Notes under the pieces: model-generated
The model's database searches: none
Told to the model about the DNA's origin: nothing
What the model saw: only the letters and a program-made list of their open reading frames with translations
DNA from: a bacterium
Lineage (GTDB): Bacteria > Vulcanimicrobiota > Xenobia > RGZZ01
DNA length: 6,667 bases
Reading direction: 5' to 3'
Assembly (NCBI GenBank): GCA_021782195.1
Contig: JAJXVI010000143.1
Coordinates: forward strand, 1-6,667
Shown: piece by piece, positions 1 through 6,479 of the stretch
How the letters are laid out: each line of letters begins with the position of its first letter
How positions within the stretch are numbered: position 1 is the stretch's first letter
Position numbers and translations under genes: made by a program

Positions 1-522
1 CGACTGCACGTGTTGACGCGCGTCGGAGGCATCAGTATGGGCACCCATCAGGATGAAGCCCAGTTGCATTCCGGAACCACTCACGTCGTTCTCTGGCGTC
101 TCGCGCCCGATGTCTGCAAGAGGCCAGCCTGCCTGCTGGAAATCACTTCCAACGCGCTGAAGCGAGAATGCGCCTGAGAACAGATGGTTCGATGCATCCG
201 CCAGGATGTCGCGCACGTTGCCAACGCCCTGAACAACTGCGTCGAGCGCCTGGGCGTGTGGGTCGGTGGCAATTCTTGACGAGACAGGCACGACAGTTGA
301 CAGCGACGTCTTCTCGTCACGAGAGACAGACACCGACAACGACGAGGAAGCCACTGAAGTGCACCCGGCATCGAGCGAAACCTCGTCGCGACCGTAGAAA
401 AGCGGGTCCGGCGCACACTGTCCGGCAAAACACTCACGTGGCAGCGACACGCACAGGGTTCCAGCCCTGGCGTGCAGCGGATCGGTCAGCGGTATTCTTG
501 TTATCTGGTCCAGGAGTCCCAT
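1..522 (-). CDS. Unrecognised protein, 3' end outside the window (174 codons visible)
   Basis: I do not recognise this protein. The minus strand is open for 174 codons from an ATG at 522-520 to the window edge, so the C-terminus is missing. The start is supported by a purine-rich Shine-Dalgarno stretch (AAGGGG, about 536-531) some 8 nt before the ATG, following the stop of the upstream gene by 33 nt. Third codon positions are mostly G or C, as in the clear genes nearby, which favours real coding. The N-terminus (MGLLDQITRIPL) has no signal peptide and no transmembrane segment is evident. Four cysteines lie at residues 24, 31, 36 and 54, then a Ser/Val-rich stretch (about 55-82), then a more ordinary globular-looking part with residues such as FSGAFSLQRVGSDF near 115-128. 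It probably shares a transcript with the Met-rich glycine-zipper gene. Competing frames here look like shadows, with Arg-rich composition. Function unknown. Confidence 0.6.
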   Translation of the reverse strand, partial: MGLLDQITRIPLTDPLHARAGTLCVSLPRECFAGQCAPDPLFYGRDEVSLDAGCTSVASSSLSVSVSRDEKTSLSTVVPVSSRIATDPHAQALDAVVQGVGNVRDILADASNHLFSGAFSLQRVGSDFQQAGWPLADIGRETPENDVSGSGMQLGFILMGAHTDASDARQHVQS

Positions 523-555
523 CGGGGAGCCCCCTTCGAAAAAATCGGTACCGTG

Positions 556-1026
556 TCAGTAGTACCCGTAAAATGGGGAATTCATGCCCATGTTCCAGCC
601 CGCCTGCGAACCCATCCCCCAGCCGGCGGCACCACCCGTGACCGCACCCAGGAGGGTACCCACGGCGCGCCCACCAGGACCAAAGCTCCCACCGATAACG
701 TTTCCGAGCAACGCACCGGCACCGGTGCCAACCATGGCACCCGCGGTACCCATCGTCTGGGCACCGAGGAAGCCGTTCGCAACGCGGTTCATCTGCCAGG
801 AACAAGGGCCGTACGGCATCGACATTGGCATGGAGTAGCACGGCATCGTATACGGCATGCACCCCATCATCGGCATGCCCATCATCGGCATTCCGCCCAT
901 CAGCGACATGCCGCCCATGATCGGCATGAACCCGGTCTGCTGCATTGCCCCGCTCATCATACCGAAGGGCATCCCAACCGCCATCCCGGCGGCGAACGAG
1001 GAGCCAAAGCCGTTCATTCCGAACAT
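556..1026 (-). CDS. Met-rich glycine-zipper protein (156 aa)
   Basis: Small hypothetical protein of two parts. Residues 1-80 are extremely methionine-rich: 23 Met, in MxM, MM and MGGM patterns such as MGGMPMMGMPMMG around 43-55, with three cysteines at 56, 63 and 75. Residues about 84-143 form a glycine-zipper segment with regularly spaced Gly/Ala (GALLGNVIGG, then GGRAVGTLLGAVTGG). This resembles the glycine-zipper 2TM / Rickettsia 17-kDa-antigen-like families, whose helices pack in membranes. Those families usually carry a lipoprotein signal; here no signal peptide or lipobox is visible. The tail is aromatic (SPFYGYY). Dense Met plus Cys is known from copper-binding proteins, so metal binding is a reasonable inference but unproven; a low-complexity structural or envelope protein is the alternative. 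The ATG at 1026 is chosen over a TTG two codons upstream because GGAGG (1037-1033) sits 6 nt before it. First gene of a probable two-gene operon, divergent from argS. Confidence 0.8.
   Translation of the reverse strand: MFGMNGFGSSFAAGMAVGMPFGMMSGAMQQTGFMPIMGGMSLMGGMPMMGMPMMGCMPYTMPCYSMPMSMPYGPCSWQMNRVANGFLGAQTMGTAGAMVGTGAGALLGNVIGGSFGPGGRAVGTLLGAVTGGAAGWGMGSQAGWNMGMNSPFYGYY
863..891 (-). repeat. 15-bp-period direct repeat inside the Met-rich gene
   Basis: The 14-base unit CCCATCATCGGCAT (plus strand) occurs at 863-876 and again at 878-891. It encodes the repeated Met-Pro-Met-Met-Gly type units of the product. The identity at DNA level suggests recent in-frame duplication and offers a site for slippage that would change the number of Met motifs by five residues at a time. 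Confidence 0.7.
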
Positions 1027-1032
1027 CGTCAA

Positions 1033-1037
1033 CCTCC
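1033..1037 (-). promoter_or_regulatory. Shine-Dalgarno site of the Met-rich gene
   Basis: GGAGG on the minus strand, 6 nt before the ATG at 1026-1024. It decides the start: the in-frame TTG at 1032-1030 lies directly against the GGAGG and is too close to use it. Confidence 0.75.
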
Positions 1038-1064
1038 ATCCAGCCAGATGAACATCCCGCTCAC

Positions 1065-1093
1065 ACTATAACCCACTCGACGAAATACGTCTA
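1065..1093 (-). promoter_or_regulatory. Probable sigma-70-type promoter for the minus-strand operon
   Basis: Read on the minus strand, TAGACG (1093-1088) and TATAGT (1070-1065) are separated by 17 nt. They match the TTGACA and TATAAT consensus at 4/6 and 5/6. Transcription would start near 1058, giving a leader of about 30 nt before the GGAGG and ATG of the Met-rich gene. Found by eye; not experimentally supported. Confidence 0.5.
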
Positions 1094-1112
1094 TGATCGA
1101 CGTGTTAACGTC
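1079..1112. repeat. Two GACG...CGTC dyads in the divergent promoter region
   Basis: Two similar inverted repeats lie here. One is GACG-N5-CGTC at 1079-1091. The other is GACGT-N4-ACGTC at 1099-1112. Their left arms start exactly 20 bp apart, about two helical turns. The first overlaps the -35 element of the minus-strand promoter. A -10-like TATGAT (1092-1097) on the plus strand lies between them, though I find no good -35 partner for it. The placement suits a shared operator for the divergent genes, but short GC-rich dyads also occur by chance. Confidence 0.3.
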
Positions 1113-1139
1113 ATGTTAGCAGATTGGCAGGTCCCCTCG

Positions 1140-2861
1140 GTGAACAGTCCACGCAAACAACTCGACGAGCGATTCGCACGTGCCTTCGCGGCCGCATTCC
1201 CAGACCTCGAACCCGAGGGGGATCTCGTGGTCGCCGCTTCCAACCCCCAGCACGGCGACTATCAGTGCAACCAGGCGCTGGCACTGGCGCGGCAGTTGAA
1301 GAGCCGTCCACGAGATATCGCAGCCAAGGTGCTCAAACAGCTTGATGTGACCGACCTGTGCGAGGCTCCCGAAATCGCAGGTCCCGGTTTCGTGAACCTG
1401 ACCCTGCGTCCTGGATTTCTGGCACAACAGGTGGCCGAACGCGTCGGTGACCCTCGCCTCGGCGTGGATCCGGCGCCAGCGCGCACCCTGGTCATCGACT
1501 ACTCTTCCCCCAACGCGGCCAAACCGATGCACGTCGGGCACATCCGCTCCACGGTCATTGGAGACGCGCTGGCCCGCACCCTGCGGTTTGTCGGTCACCA
1601 GGTCATTGCCGACAACCATCTGGGAGACTGGGGAACCCAGTTCGGGCAGCTCATCGTGGGCTGGCGTGATTTCGCCGACCATGATGCACTCGCGAAGCGC
1701 CCGATGGAGGAAATCAAGCGGGTATATCAGGCCGTCAAGGAACGAGAAGAGCAGGACCCAGCCTTCAAGGAACGCGTCCGCCAGGAACTCGTCGCACTGC
1801 AGGGAGGCGCTCCTGAGCAGACCGCAATCTGGGAAGAACTCATCGCACTGAGTCGACGCTACTCCGAGAACATCTATCAACGACTGGGCGTACAGTTTGA
1901 CGTGTGGCACGGGGAGAGCTTCTACAACTCCATGCTTGCCGAAGTCGTCACAGACCTCGAGAACCGAGGGATTGCGAGGGAAGACCAGGGAGCCGTTGTG
2001 GTCTTCTTCGACACCCCGACCGATCCGCCAAATCTCAAGCCCCTGCTCATTCGAAAGAGCGACGGCGCATACCTGTACGGCACAACCGACCTCGCCGCCA
2101 TCAAGTACCGGGTGGACACCTGGAACGCCGATCTCCTGGTCTACGTCACGGACGGCCGCCAGCAGGACCACTTCAAGCAGGTCTTCCAGACCGCGCGCAA
2201 ATGGGGATATACGCAACAATCCCTCGAACACGTCTGGTTTGGCACCATCCAGGGAGAGGATCGCAAGCCCTACAAGACCCGCGAAGGTGACACGCCCGAC
2301 CTGCTGGCGCTGCTCGACGAGGCCGAGGAACGTGCCCTCGCAATCGTGCGGGAGAAACAACCCCACCTCTCCCCAGAACTGCAGCAGCGGGTGGCGCGCG
2401 TGGTCGGACTGGGCGCTGTCAAGTACTTCGACCTTTCGCAGGCCCGTACCAGTGACTACGTCTTCTCCTGGGACAAAATGCTCGCCATGAACGGCAACAC
2501 CGCACCCTACATGCAGTATGCGTTCGTACGCATCAACTCGATCCTGGAAAAATGCGGCATCGACCCCGCGACGCTGTGCGGCCCGCTCACGCTCGATGAC
2601 CCGGCGGAGCGCTCCCTCGCACGTGCGGCCCTCGAACTGGGGGATGCGATTGAAGAGACGGCTGCCACCTATCGCCCCAACGTGCTCACCACGTTTCTCT
2701 ACGAGGTTGCAAGCCAGTTCTCCACCTTCTACGAACGGTGTCCGGTTCTCGCGGCCGACGAAGCCGTCCGCACGTCTCGCCTGACGCTCTGCCGCCTCGT
2801 GGCACGCACCCTGGAACTCGGGCTCTCCCTTCTCGGGATCGAGACCCTTCCCAGGATGTAG
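1140..2861 (+). CDS. argS: Arginyl-tRNA synthetase (class Ia)
   Basis: Cytoplasmic enzyme that charges tRNA-Arg with arginine using ATP. Residues (from the GTG start) show the family order. The N-terminal tRNA-binding domain is about 5-90, with HGDYQCNQA and EIAGPGFVNL. The Rossmann catalytic domain is about 115-440, with YSSPNAAKPMHVGHIRST holding the HVGH signature at 131-134, and GDWGTQFG at 162-169. The DALR-type anticodon-binding domain is about 455-573, ending LGIETLPRM. The KMSKS region reads KPYKTREGD near 376-384, the degenerate form common in ArgRS. The length of 573 aa fits the family (E. coli has 577). The start is uncertain. The GTG at 1140 begins MNSPRKQLDERF, where family members usually begin, and has a partial Shine-Dalgarno (GGCAGG, 1126-1131). 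An ATG at 1113 would add nine residues but has no ribosome site. The frame stays open upstream to 945, under the divergent gene, and that part is not coding. No internal defects are seen. Confidence 0.97.
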   Translation: MNSPRKQLDERFARAFAAAFPDLEPEGDLVVAASNPQHGDYQCNQALALARQLKSRPRDIAAKVLKQLDVTDLCEAPEIAGPGFVNLTLRPGFLAQQVAERVGDPRLGVDPAPARTLVIDYSSPNAAKPMHVGHIRSTVIGDALARTLRFVGHQVIADNHLGDWGTQFGQLIVGWRDFADHDALAKRPMEEIKRVYQAVKEREEQDPAFKERVRQELVALQGGAPEQTAIWEELIALSRRYSENIYQRLGVQFDVWHGESFYNSMLAEVVTDLENRGIAREDQGAVVVFFDTPTDPPNLKPLLIRKSDGAYLYGTTDLAAIKYRVDTWNADLLVYVTDGRQQDHFKQVFQTARKWGYTQQSLEHVWFGTIQGEDRKPYKTREGDTPDLLALLDEAEERALAIVREKQPHLSPELQQRVARVVGLGAVKYFDLSQARTSDYVFSWDKMLAMNGNTAPYMQYAFVRINSILEKCGIDPATLCGPLTLDDPAERSLARAALELGDAIEETAATYRPNVLTTFLYEVASQFSTFYERCPVLAADEAVRTSRLTLCRLVARTLELGLSLLGIETLPRM

Positions 2862-2863
2862 CC

Positions 2864-3631
2864 ATGCGACATCCTCCCCACCCCCATCCCCGTCCTCGAA
2901 TCCCAGAAACCCACCAGCGAACACGCCTGGCCCGGGATCGGAACATTCGCCAGATCGTCTTCGGCGCCCAGGACGGATTGTTGACCGCACTCGGCATCGT
3001 GACCGGCGTGGGCGCCGGCCTTGGTGACAGGTCAGTCATCCTGTTGACCGGATTCGTCGCCCTCGTGGTGGGGGCCCTCTCCATGGGAGTGGGAGAGTTT
3101 CTTGGCGGACGCACCGAGCGCGAAGTACTGGAAAACGCGCTGGAACTCGAAAAAAGCGAGATGGCGGAGTTTCCGGAAGACGAGTTCGCGGAGCAGGTCA
3201 GTTACTACCGCACCAAGGGATTTCCGCGAGACGAAGCGGAGATGATCGTGCGGCGCCTTCAGCAACATCCGGAAATCTGGTTGCACGAGATGATGCGCGA
3301 CGAGTTCGGCATCGATCCCCGCGACATCGAGGAGGACGGACTGCGCCCGGCCGTCATCATGGGCACGTCGTTTGCGGCGGGAGCCATCGTACCGTTGCTG
3401 GGATTCCTGCTTCCCGTGCGTGCCGCGCACGCACAGATCGTGAGCGCCTGTCTGGCCGCGTTTGCCCTGTTCTCCATCGGATTCGCCGCCGGACGTCTGG
3501 GCGGGCGCAGCCCTGTTCGCAAGGGGATCGAAATCGTCGCGGCGGGAGCACTCGTCTTCGCCATTTCACACGCCGTGGGCCACCTTGTTCCGTGGTTCTT
3601 CGGGCATGACCCGATAAGCTCGGGAGGCTGA
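2864..3631 (+). CDS. VIT1/CCC1-family Fe2+/Mn2+ transporter
   Basis: Integral membrane protein of 255 aa that, by family, exports or sequesters ferrous iron or manganese, usually by proton antiport. Five membrane segments are visible at about 33-55, 58-80, 162-184, 191-210 and 222-246. TM1 holds FGAQDGLLTALGIVTG with Asp37, and TM2 holds Met74, both in the transport path in the plant VIT1 structure. Between TM2 and TM3 lies the cytoplasmic metal-binding helical domain. From memory of Eucalyptus VIT1, its ligands (Glu102, 105, 113, 116, 153; Met149, 150) match Glu96, 99, 107, 110, 147 and Met143, 144 here at a constant offset of six, so the site looks intact. The N-terminus is His/Pro/Arg-rich (MRHPPHPHPRPR), possibly an extra metal-binding tail. 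The ATG follows the argS stop by 2 nt. AGGA (2853-2856) inside the end of argS gives a 7-nt spacing, so translation is probably coupled. Ion specificity cannot be read from sequence. Confidence 0.93.
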   Translation: MRHPPHPHPRPRIPETHQRTRLARDRNIRQIVFGAQDGLLTALGIVTGVGAGLGDRSVILLTGFVALVVGALSMGVGEFLGGRTEREVLENALELEKSEMAEFPEDEFAEQVSYYRTKGFPRDEAEMIVRRLQQHPEIWLHEMMRDEFGIDPRDIEEDGLRPAVIMGTSFAAGAIVPLLGFLLPVRAAHAQIVSACLAAFALFSIGFAAGRLGGRSPVRKGIEIVAAGALVFAISHAVGHLVPWFFGHDPISSGG

Positions 3632-3653
3632 AACCGGCCTGCGGTGAACGAAA

Positions 3654-3667
3654 CGGCGCGGGCGCCG
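3654..3667 (+). terminator. GC-rich hairpin after the argS-transporter pair, weak terminator candidate
   Basis: CGGCG-CGGG-CGCCG forms a 5-bp stem with a 4-nt loop, 22 nt after the transporter stop codon. No T-tract follows, so it is not a classic intrinsic terminator. It may be a transcript-end stabiliser or chance in GC-rich DNA. Confidence 0.25.
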
Positions 3668-3737
3668 ACAAGAGATGCAAAAGAGGGTGGAACAGGAAGA
3701 CCGCGAACCGTGACTCCCCGTAACGCAATCTGTCCGG

Positions 3738-3762
3738 CACGAACTTCACGAACTTCACGAAC
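3738..3762 (+). repeat. 9-bp tandem repeat upstream of the diguanylate cyclase gene
   Basis: The unit CACGAACTT is present twice in full, followed by CACGAAC (2.8 copies, no mismatches). It ends 21 bp before the ATG at 3784. It could hold repeated regulator sites, or be a slippage-prone tract able to vary promoter or leader spacing. No ribosome-binding site or convincing promoter is visible between it and the start codon. Confidence 0.7.
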
Positions 3763-3783
3763 GAGCCCGCTTATGCAAAACTC

Positions 3784-5565
3784 ATGATCGCTTCCACGCA
3801 CAAGACCCTGACGAAAAAACTCAGCAACCTTCGCGCGGCCTATCGGCAAAAACTGCCTTCCCGTGTACAGGAGATCGCGAGTCTGTGGCAGGCGTTTGTC
3901 CAGGATGAGGCAAACGAAAATTCCCTTCCCCCATTGTACTTCCTTGTCCACCGCCTTGCGGGTTCTGGCGCGAGCTTTGGAATGCCCGAGGTCAGTCGTG
4001 TTGCGGCCACGCTGGAGAGTGCTCTACGCGTGCGCGTTGAGGACAATCCCGGTGTAACCGCGGCGCAGGGTTCGCACATCGAAGGTCTGATCGGCGAACT
4101 GAGACACATCGCAACACAGTCGGAAGTCGAACGGACAGACGCCCCTCAGGTAGACTTTGTGGGTCAGCGAGGCACCGTCCCGCCGCCACAGGCCACCGCG
4201 GACACAAGCCCGTGCAACGCAGCCGGGCCCCGCATCCACTGCTTCGCGAACGACTCCGCTCCCACAACTGGCAGTGCGAGCTGCAACGCCCTCCAGGCAA
4301 TGAACCGCCGAATTGCCGTGCTGGATACCGATCAGCGACACGCCACGGAACTTGCCCGACGCCTGAAGGCCTACGGGTATGAAGCGTCGGTCCTCTCGTC
4401 GCCCGATGACATCCCCTGGACCCGTGTCCCCCCCGTTCTCATCGTTGAGCGCTCCCTCCTCGGCGCCGTGCTTCCGATGCGCGTGCTGTCCGGAGAGATC
4501 GTTCCGGAACACGCGTCCGACTTCACTTCCGGCGCAGAACGACACGCTCCGCTCATCGTCTTCTCCGAGCGGGACGACCTGAGCGCCCGCATTGAAGCCG
4601 TGCGGGCCGGCGCAGTGGCCTTCCTTTCGCTTCCCCTCGACTTCGACCACCTGCTCGACCATCTGAGCGAAATGACCACGGACGTCGCCACGGATCCCTA
4701 TCGCGTACTCGTGGTAGACGACGACACCGACCTCACGGAACATTATGCGGCCATCCTGGCCGGCGCCGGAATGACGGTCGGGACGCTCAACCATCCGCAA
4801 GAATTGCTCCGTGTCATGGTCGATTTCCATCCCGACGTCATCCTGATGGACATCTACATGAACGACTACAGTGGCTCGGATCTCGCTCGAGTCATTCGAC
4901 AGCACGAGGCCTGGCTCACGATTCCCATCGTATTTCTCTCAAGCGAAGGGGACGCCGACCGCCAGATGGCCGCGCTCTGCGCCGCCGGTGACGATTTTCT
5001 GACGAAGCCAGTTCGAGACACGCACCTCGTGCTGGCGGTCACCAGTCGAGCCCAGCGCGCTCGCCAGCTGCACGCAATGATGAGTAGAGACCCTCTGACA
5101 GGCCTTCTCAATCACCGAACCCTGCTTGAACACGCCCACAACGAAGTCGCACGCGCCAGGCGCCATGATTTCGTGGTCTCGTTTGCAATGATTGACCTCG
5201 ACTTTTTCAAGAAGGTCAACGATACACACGGTCACATGGCCGGCGACCAGACATTGCGAAATCTCTCGCACCTGCTTGCACGGCGATTGCGACGCACAGA
5301 CATCATCGGTCGCTACGGGGGAGAAGAGTTTTCAATTCTGCTCCCCCATGCCTCAGGGGAGAACGCGCGGATGGTCATTGACAGGATCCGCGCAGATTTC
5401 GAACGCATCACCCAGCGCGCGGAAGAACAGGAGTTCCACGTGACGTTCAGTTGCGGCGTGTCCAGCCTGCCTCCGTGCGACTCGCTCACGACCCTCATCG
5501 AACACGCGGACCAGGCCCTGTACCGAGCCAAGGACCTGGGCAGAAACTGCGTGGAACTGTTCTGA
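3784..5565 (+). CDS. Hpt-REC-REC-GGDEF diguanylate cyclase
   Basis: Cytoplasmic signalling protein of 593 aa that should make cyclic di-GMP from two GTP. An Hpt domain covers about 1-115, with phospho-acceptor His56 in HRLAGSGASFG. A linker rich in Pro, Ala and Ser runs about 116-172. A first receiver-like domain (about 175-298) is degenerate: Glu222 sits where the phospho-Asp belongs and Leu283 replaces the conserved Lys, while Asp181, Asp183 and Ser261 remain. The second receiver (about 306-425) is canonical: Asp312-314, phospho-acceptor Asp356 in LMDIYM, Ser386 and Lys408 in LTKP. The GGDEF domain (about 433-593) looks active: DPLTGLLNHR, metal-binding Asp471 in IDLDFFKKVND, and the catalytic motif GGEEF at 512-516. 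An RxxD inhibitory site (Arg503-Asp506), exactly five residues before GGEEF, predicts product feedback inhibition. No membrane segments are seen. The ATG at 3784 has no clear Shine-Dalgarno, yet no better start lies nearby. The partner kinase is not in the window. Confidence 0.95.
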   Translation: MIASTHKTLTKKLSNLRAAYRQKLPSRVQEIASLWQAFVQDEANENSLPPLYFLVHRLAGSGASFGMPEVSRVAATLESALRVRVEDNPGVTAAQGSHIEGLIGELRHIATQSEVERTDAPQVDFVGQRGTVPPPQATADTSPCNAAGPRIHCFANDSAPTTGSASCNALQAMNRRIAVLDTDQRHATELARRLKAYGYEASVLSSPDDIPWTRVPPVLIVERSLLGAVLPMRVLSGEIVPEHASDFTSGAERHAPLIVFSERDDLSARIEAVRAGAVAFLSLPLDFDHLLDHLSEMTTDVATDPYRVLVVDDDTDLTEHYAAILAGAGMTVGTLNHPQELLRVMVDFHPDVILMDIYMNDYSGSDLARVIRQHEAWLTIPIVFLSSEGDADRQMAALCAAGDDFLTKPVRDTHLVLAVTSRAQRARQLHAMMSRDPLTGLLNHRTLLEHAHNEVARARRHDFVVSFAMIDLDFFKKVNDTHGHMAGDQTLRNLSHLLARRLRRTDIIGRYGGEEFSILLPHASGENARMVIDRIRADFERITQRAEEQEFHVTFSCGVSSLPPCDSLTTLIEHADQALYRAKDLGRNCVELF

Positions 5566-5593
5566 CATTCCGCGGGGAGGGCCGCCCTGCCGG

Positions 5594-6460
5594 TCAGGTC
5601 CGAGGGGTACGACGACGCACCAGGGCGAGCGCAAGCATTCCGGCACAGAGTGCGATCGGGACGGGTTCCGGCAGCGGAGCAGACGTCAGGAACTGGGCAG
5701 GAGCAAGGGCCTGATTTGTGATCAGCACGTTGTCAAGGTAGGTCGTCGAGGCCGCGTAACTTCCGATTCCGGATTCCAGATATCGCCCGTTGATGGTCCA
5801 GGCAGCGCTCGTTGGAAGATTGGAATTCTGGTCGACAAACGCCGCCGAAGTCGCACCGTTGACGTATGCCGTGTAGGTGCTTCCCTGCTTCACCAGCGCC
5901 ACAAAGTTCCACTGGTTGAGCGTGATGGTTCCAAACATGTTGTTGTTCTGGGTCGCAAAAAGCGGGTGAAGATTACCGCTTGGATCGCGATAGTCCGCAA
6001 AAAACTGGCCGTTCCAGTAACCGATGTTGTAGCGGTTCGCGTCAGTGGATCCGGTCGTGGTCCAGAAGATGTCATGCTCTCCCGTCACAGACCCGATGGG
6101 GTCGAAGTAGAATTCAAGCGTGGCGTTCGTGGAGGTATCGAACAAGAACTGGCTGTTGAACTCAGTCGCATAGGTATACCCGGCAAAATACGCGCTCAAG
6201 GTATCCGCCTGCCCGGTCTGGGGAACTGTCGGGCCCGGCACATTCGTGCTGTAGGTCGGTGAACTCGTAATCACGGAACCGTTGGTGGTTCCGGTGGAGT
6301 CGACAACAGTTGTCACCGCCGTATTGGCAACGCCATTCTCAAACGTATAGGTATCTACAATTGGCGATGCTTGCGCCCTCGCAACGAATCCTGCAGCGAC
6401 CGCAAGGGCAAGAAGCAGGGAGAGGAAATAACGACGACAGACCGGGTGATATGTGCTCAC
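5594..6460 (-). CDS. Secreted LamG-like PEP-CTERM protein
   Basis: Exported surface or matrix protein of 288 aa. The N-terminus is a Sec signal peptide: Arg9-Arg10, hydrophobic core about 11-27 (FLSLLLALAVAAGFVA), probable cleavage after AQA at 29-31. The mature part, about 36-257, is rich in Thr, Ser, Asn and Tyr. It has the strand pattern of LamG/concanavalin-like domains: TLEFYFDP, then NQWNFVALVKQGSTYTAYVNG (182-202, first and last parts most typical), then YLDNVLITNQALAPAQF (241-257). The C-terminus is a PEP-CTERM tag: PEP at 264-266, a membrane helix about 267-281, then the basic tail RRRTPRT. In such families an exosortase recognises and processes the tag during export, often together with exopolysaccharide. 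No exosortase lies in the window. The start is GTG at 6460, with TGAGG (6470-6466) five nt before it. The ligand cannot be inferred. It is convergent with the diguanylate cyclase gene, 28 bp apart, with no strong terminator between them. Confidence 0.9.
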   Translation of the reverse strand: MSTYHPVCRRYFLSLLLALAVAAGFVARAQASPIVDTYTFENGVANTAVTTVVDSTGTTNGSVITSSPTYSTNVPGPTVPQTGQADTLSAYFAGYTYATEFNSQFLFDTSTNATLEFYFDPIGSVTGEHDIFWTTTGSTDANRYNIGYWNGQFFADYRDPSGNLHPLFATQNNNMFGTITLNQWNFVALVKQGSTYTAYVNGATSAAFVDQNSNLPTSAAWTINGRYLESGIGSYAASTTYLDNVLITNQALAPAQFLTSAPLPEPVPIALCAGMLALALVRRRTPRT

Positions 6461-6479
6461 GGGTGCCTCACTTCAGCGC

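Noticed and set aside
81..437. Minus-strand frame of 118 codons
   Set aside because: It is out of frame with the better-supported partial gene at 1-522, rich in Arg, Ser and Thr, and has no good ribosome site.
434..1039. Alternative minus-strand frame of 201 codons over the Met-rich gene
   Set aside because: Its Arg/Asp/His-rich translation is typical of a shifted frame. The chosen frame has GGAGG at the right spacing and a recognisable glycine zipper.
945..1112. Upstream extension of the argS frame
   Set aside because: The frame is open but overlaps the Met-rich gene and its promoter, gives Arg/Ser-rich sequence with no family similarity, and would make the enzyme about 65 residues too long.
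1116..2990. Long open frame (624 codons) on the minus strand
   Set aside because: It lies fully antisense to argS and the start of the transporter gene. High GC makes the antisense frame lack stops, and its translation shows no recognisable domain while the plus strand is unmistakably ArgRS.
3632..3783. Cyclic di-GMP riboswitch ahead of the cyclase gene
   Set aside because: I looked for GEMM-like conserved blocks in the leader and found none; the segment also lacks a matching stem arrangement.
4024..4905. Minus-strand frame of 293 codons
   Set aside because: It is antisense to the receiver region of the diguanylate cyclase, which shows clear conserved motifs on the plus strand.
5566..5593. 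Bidirectional terminator between the convergent genes
   Set aside because: Only a 4-bp AGGG/CCCT stem with a 3-nt loop is present and no T-tract flanks it, so it is too weak to call.
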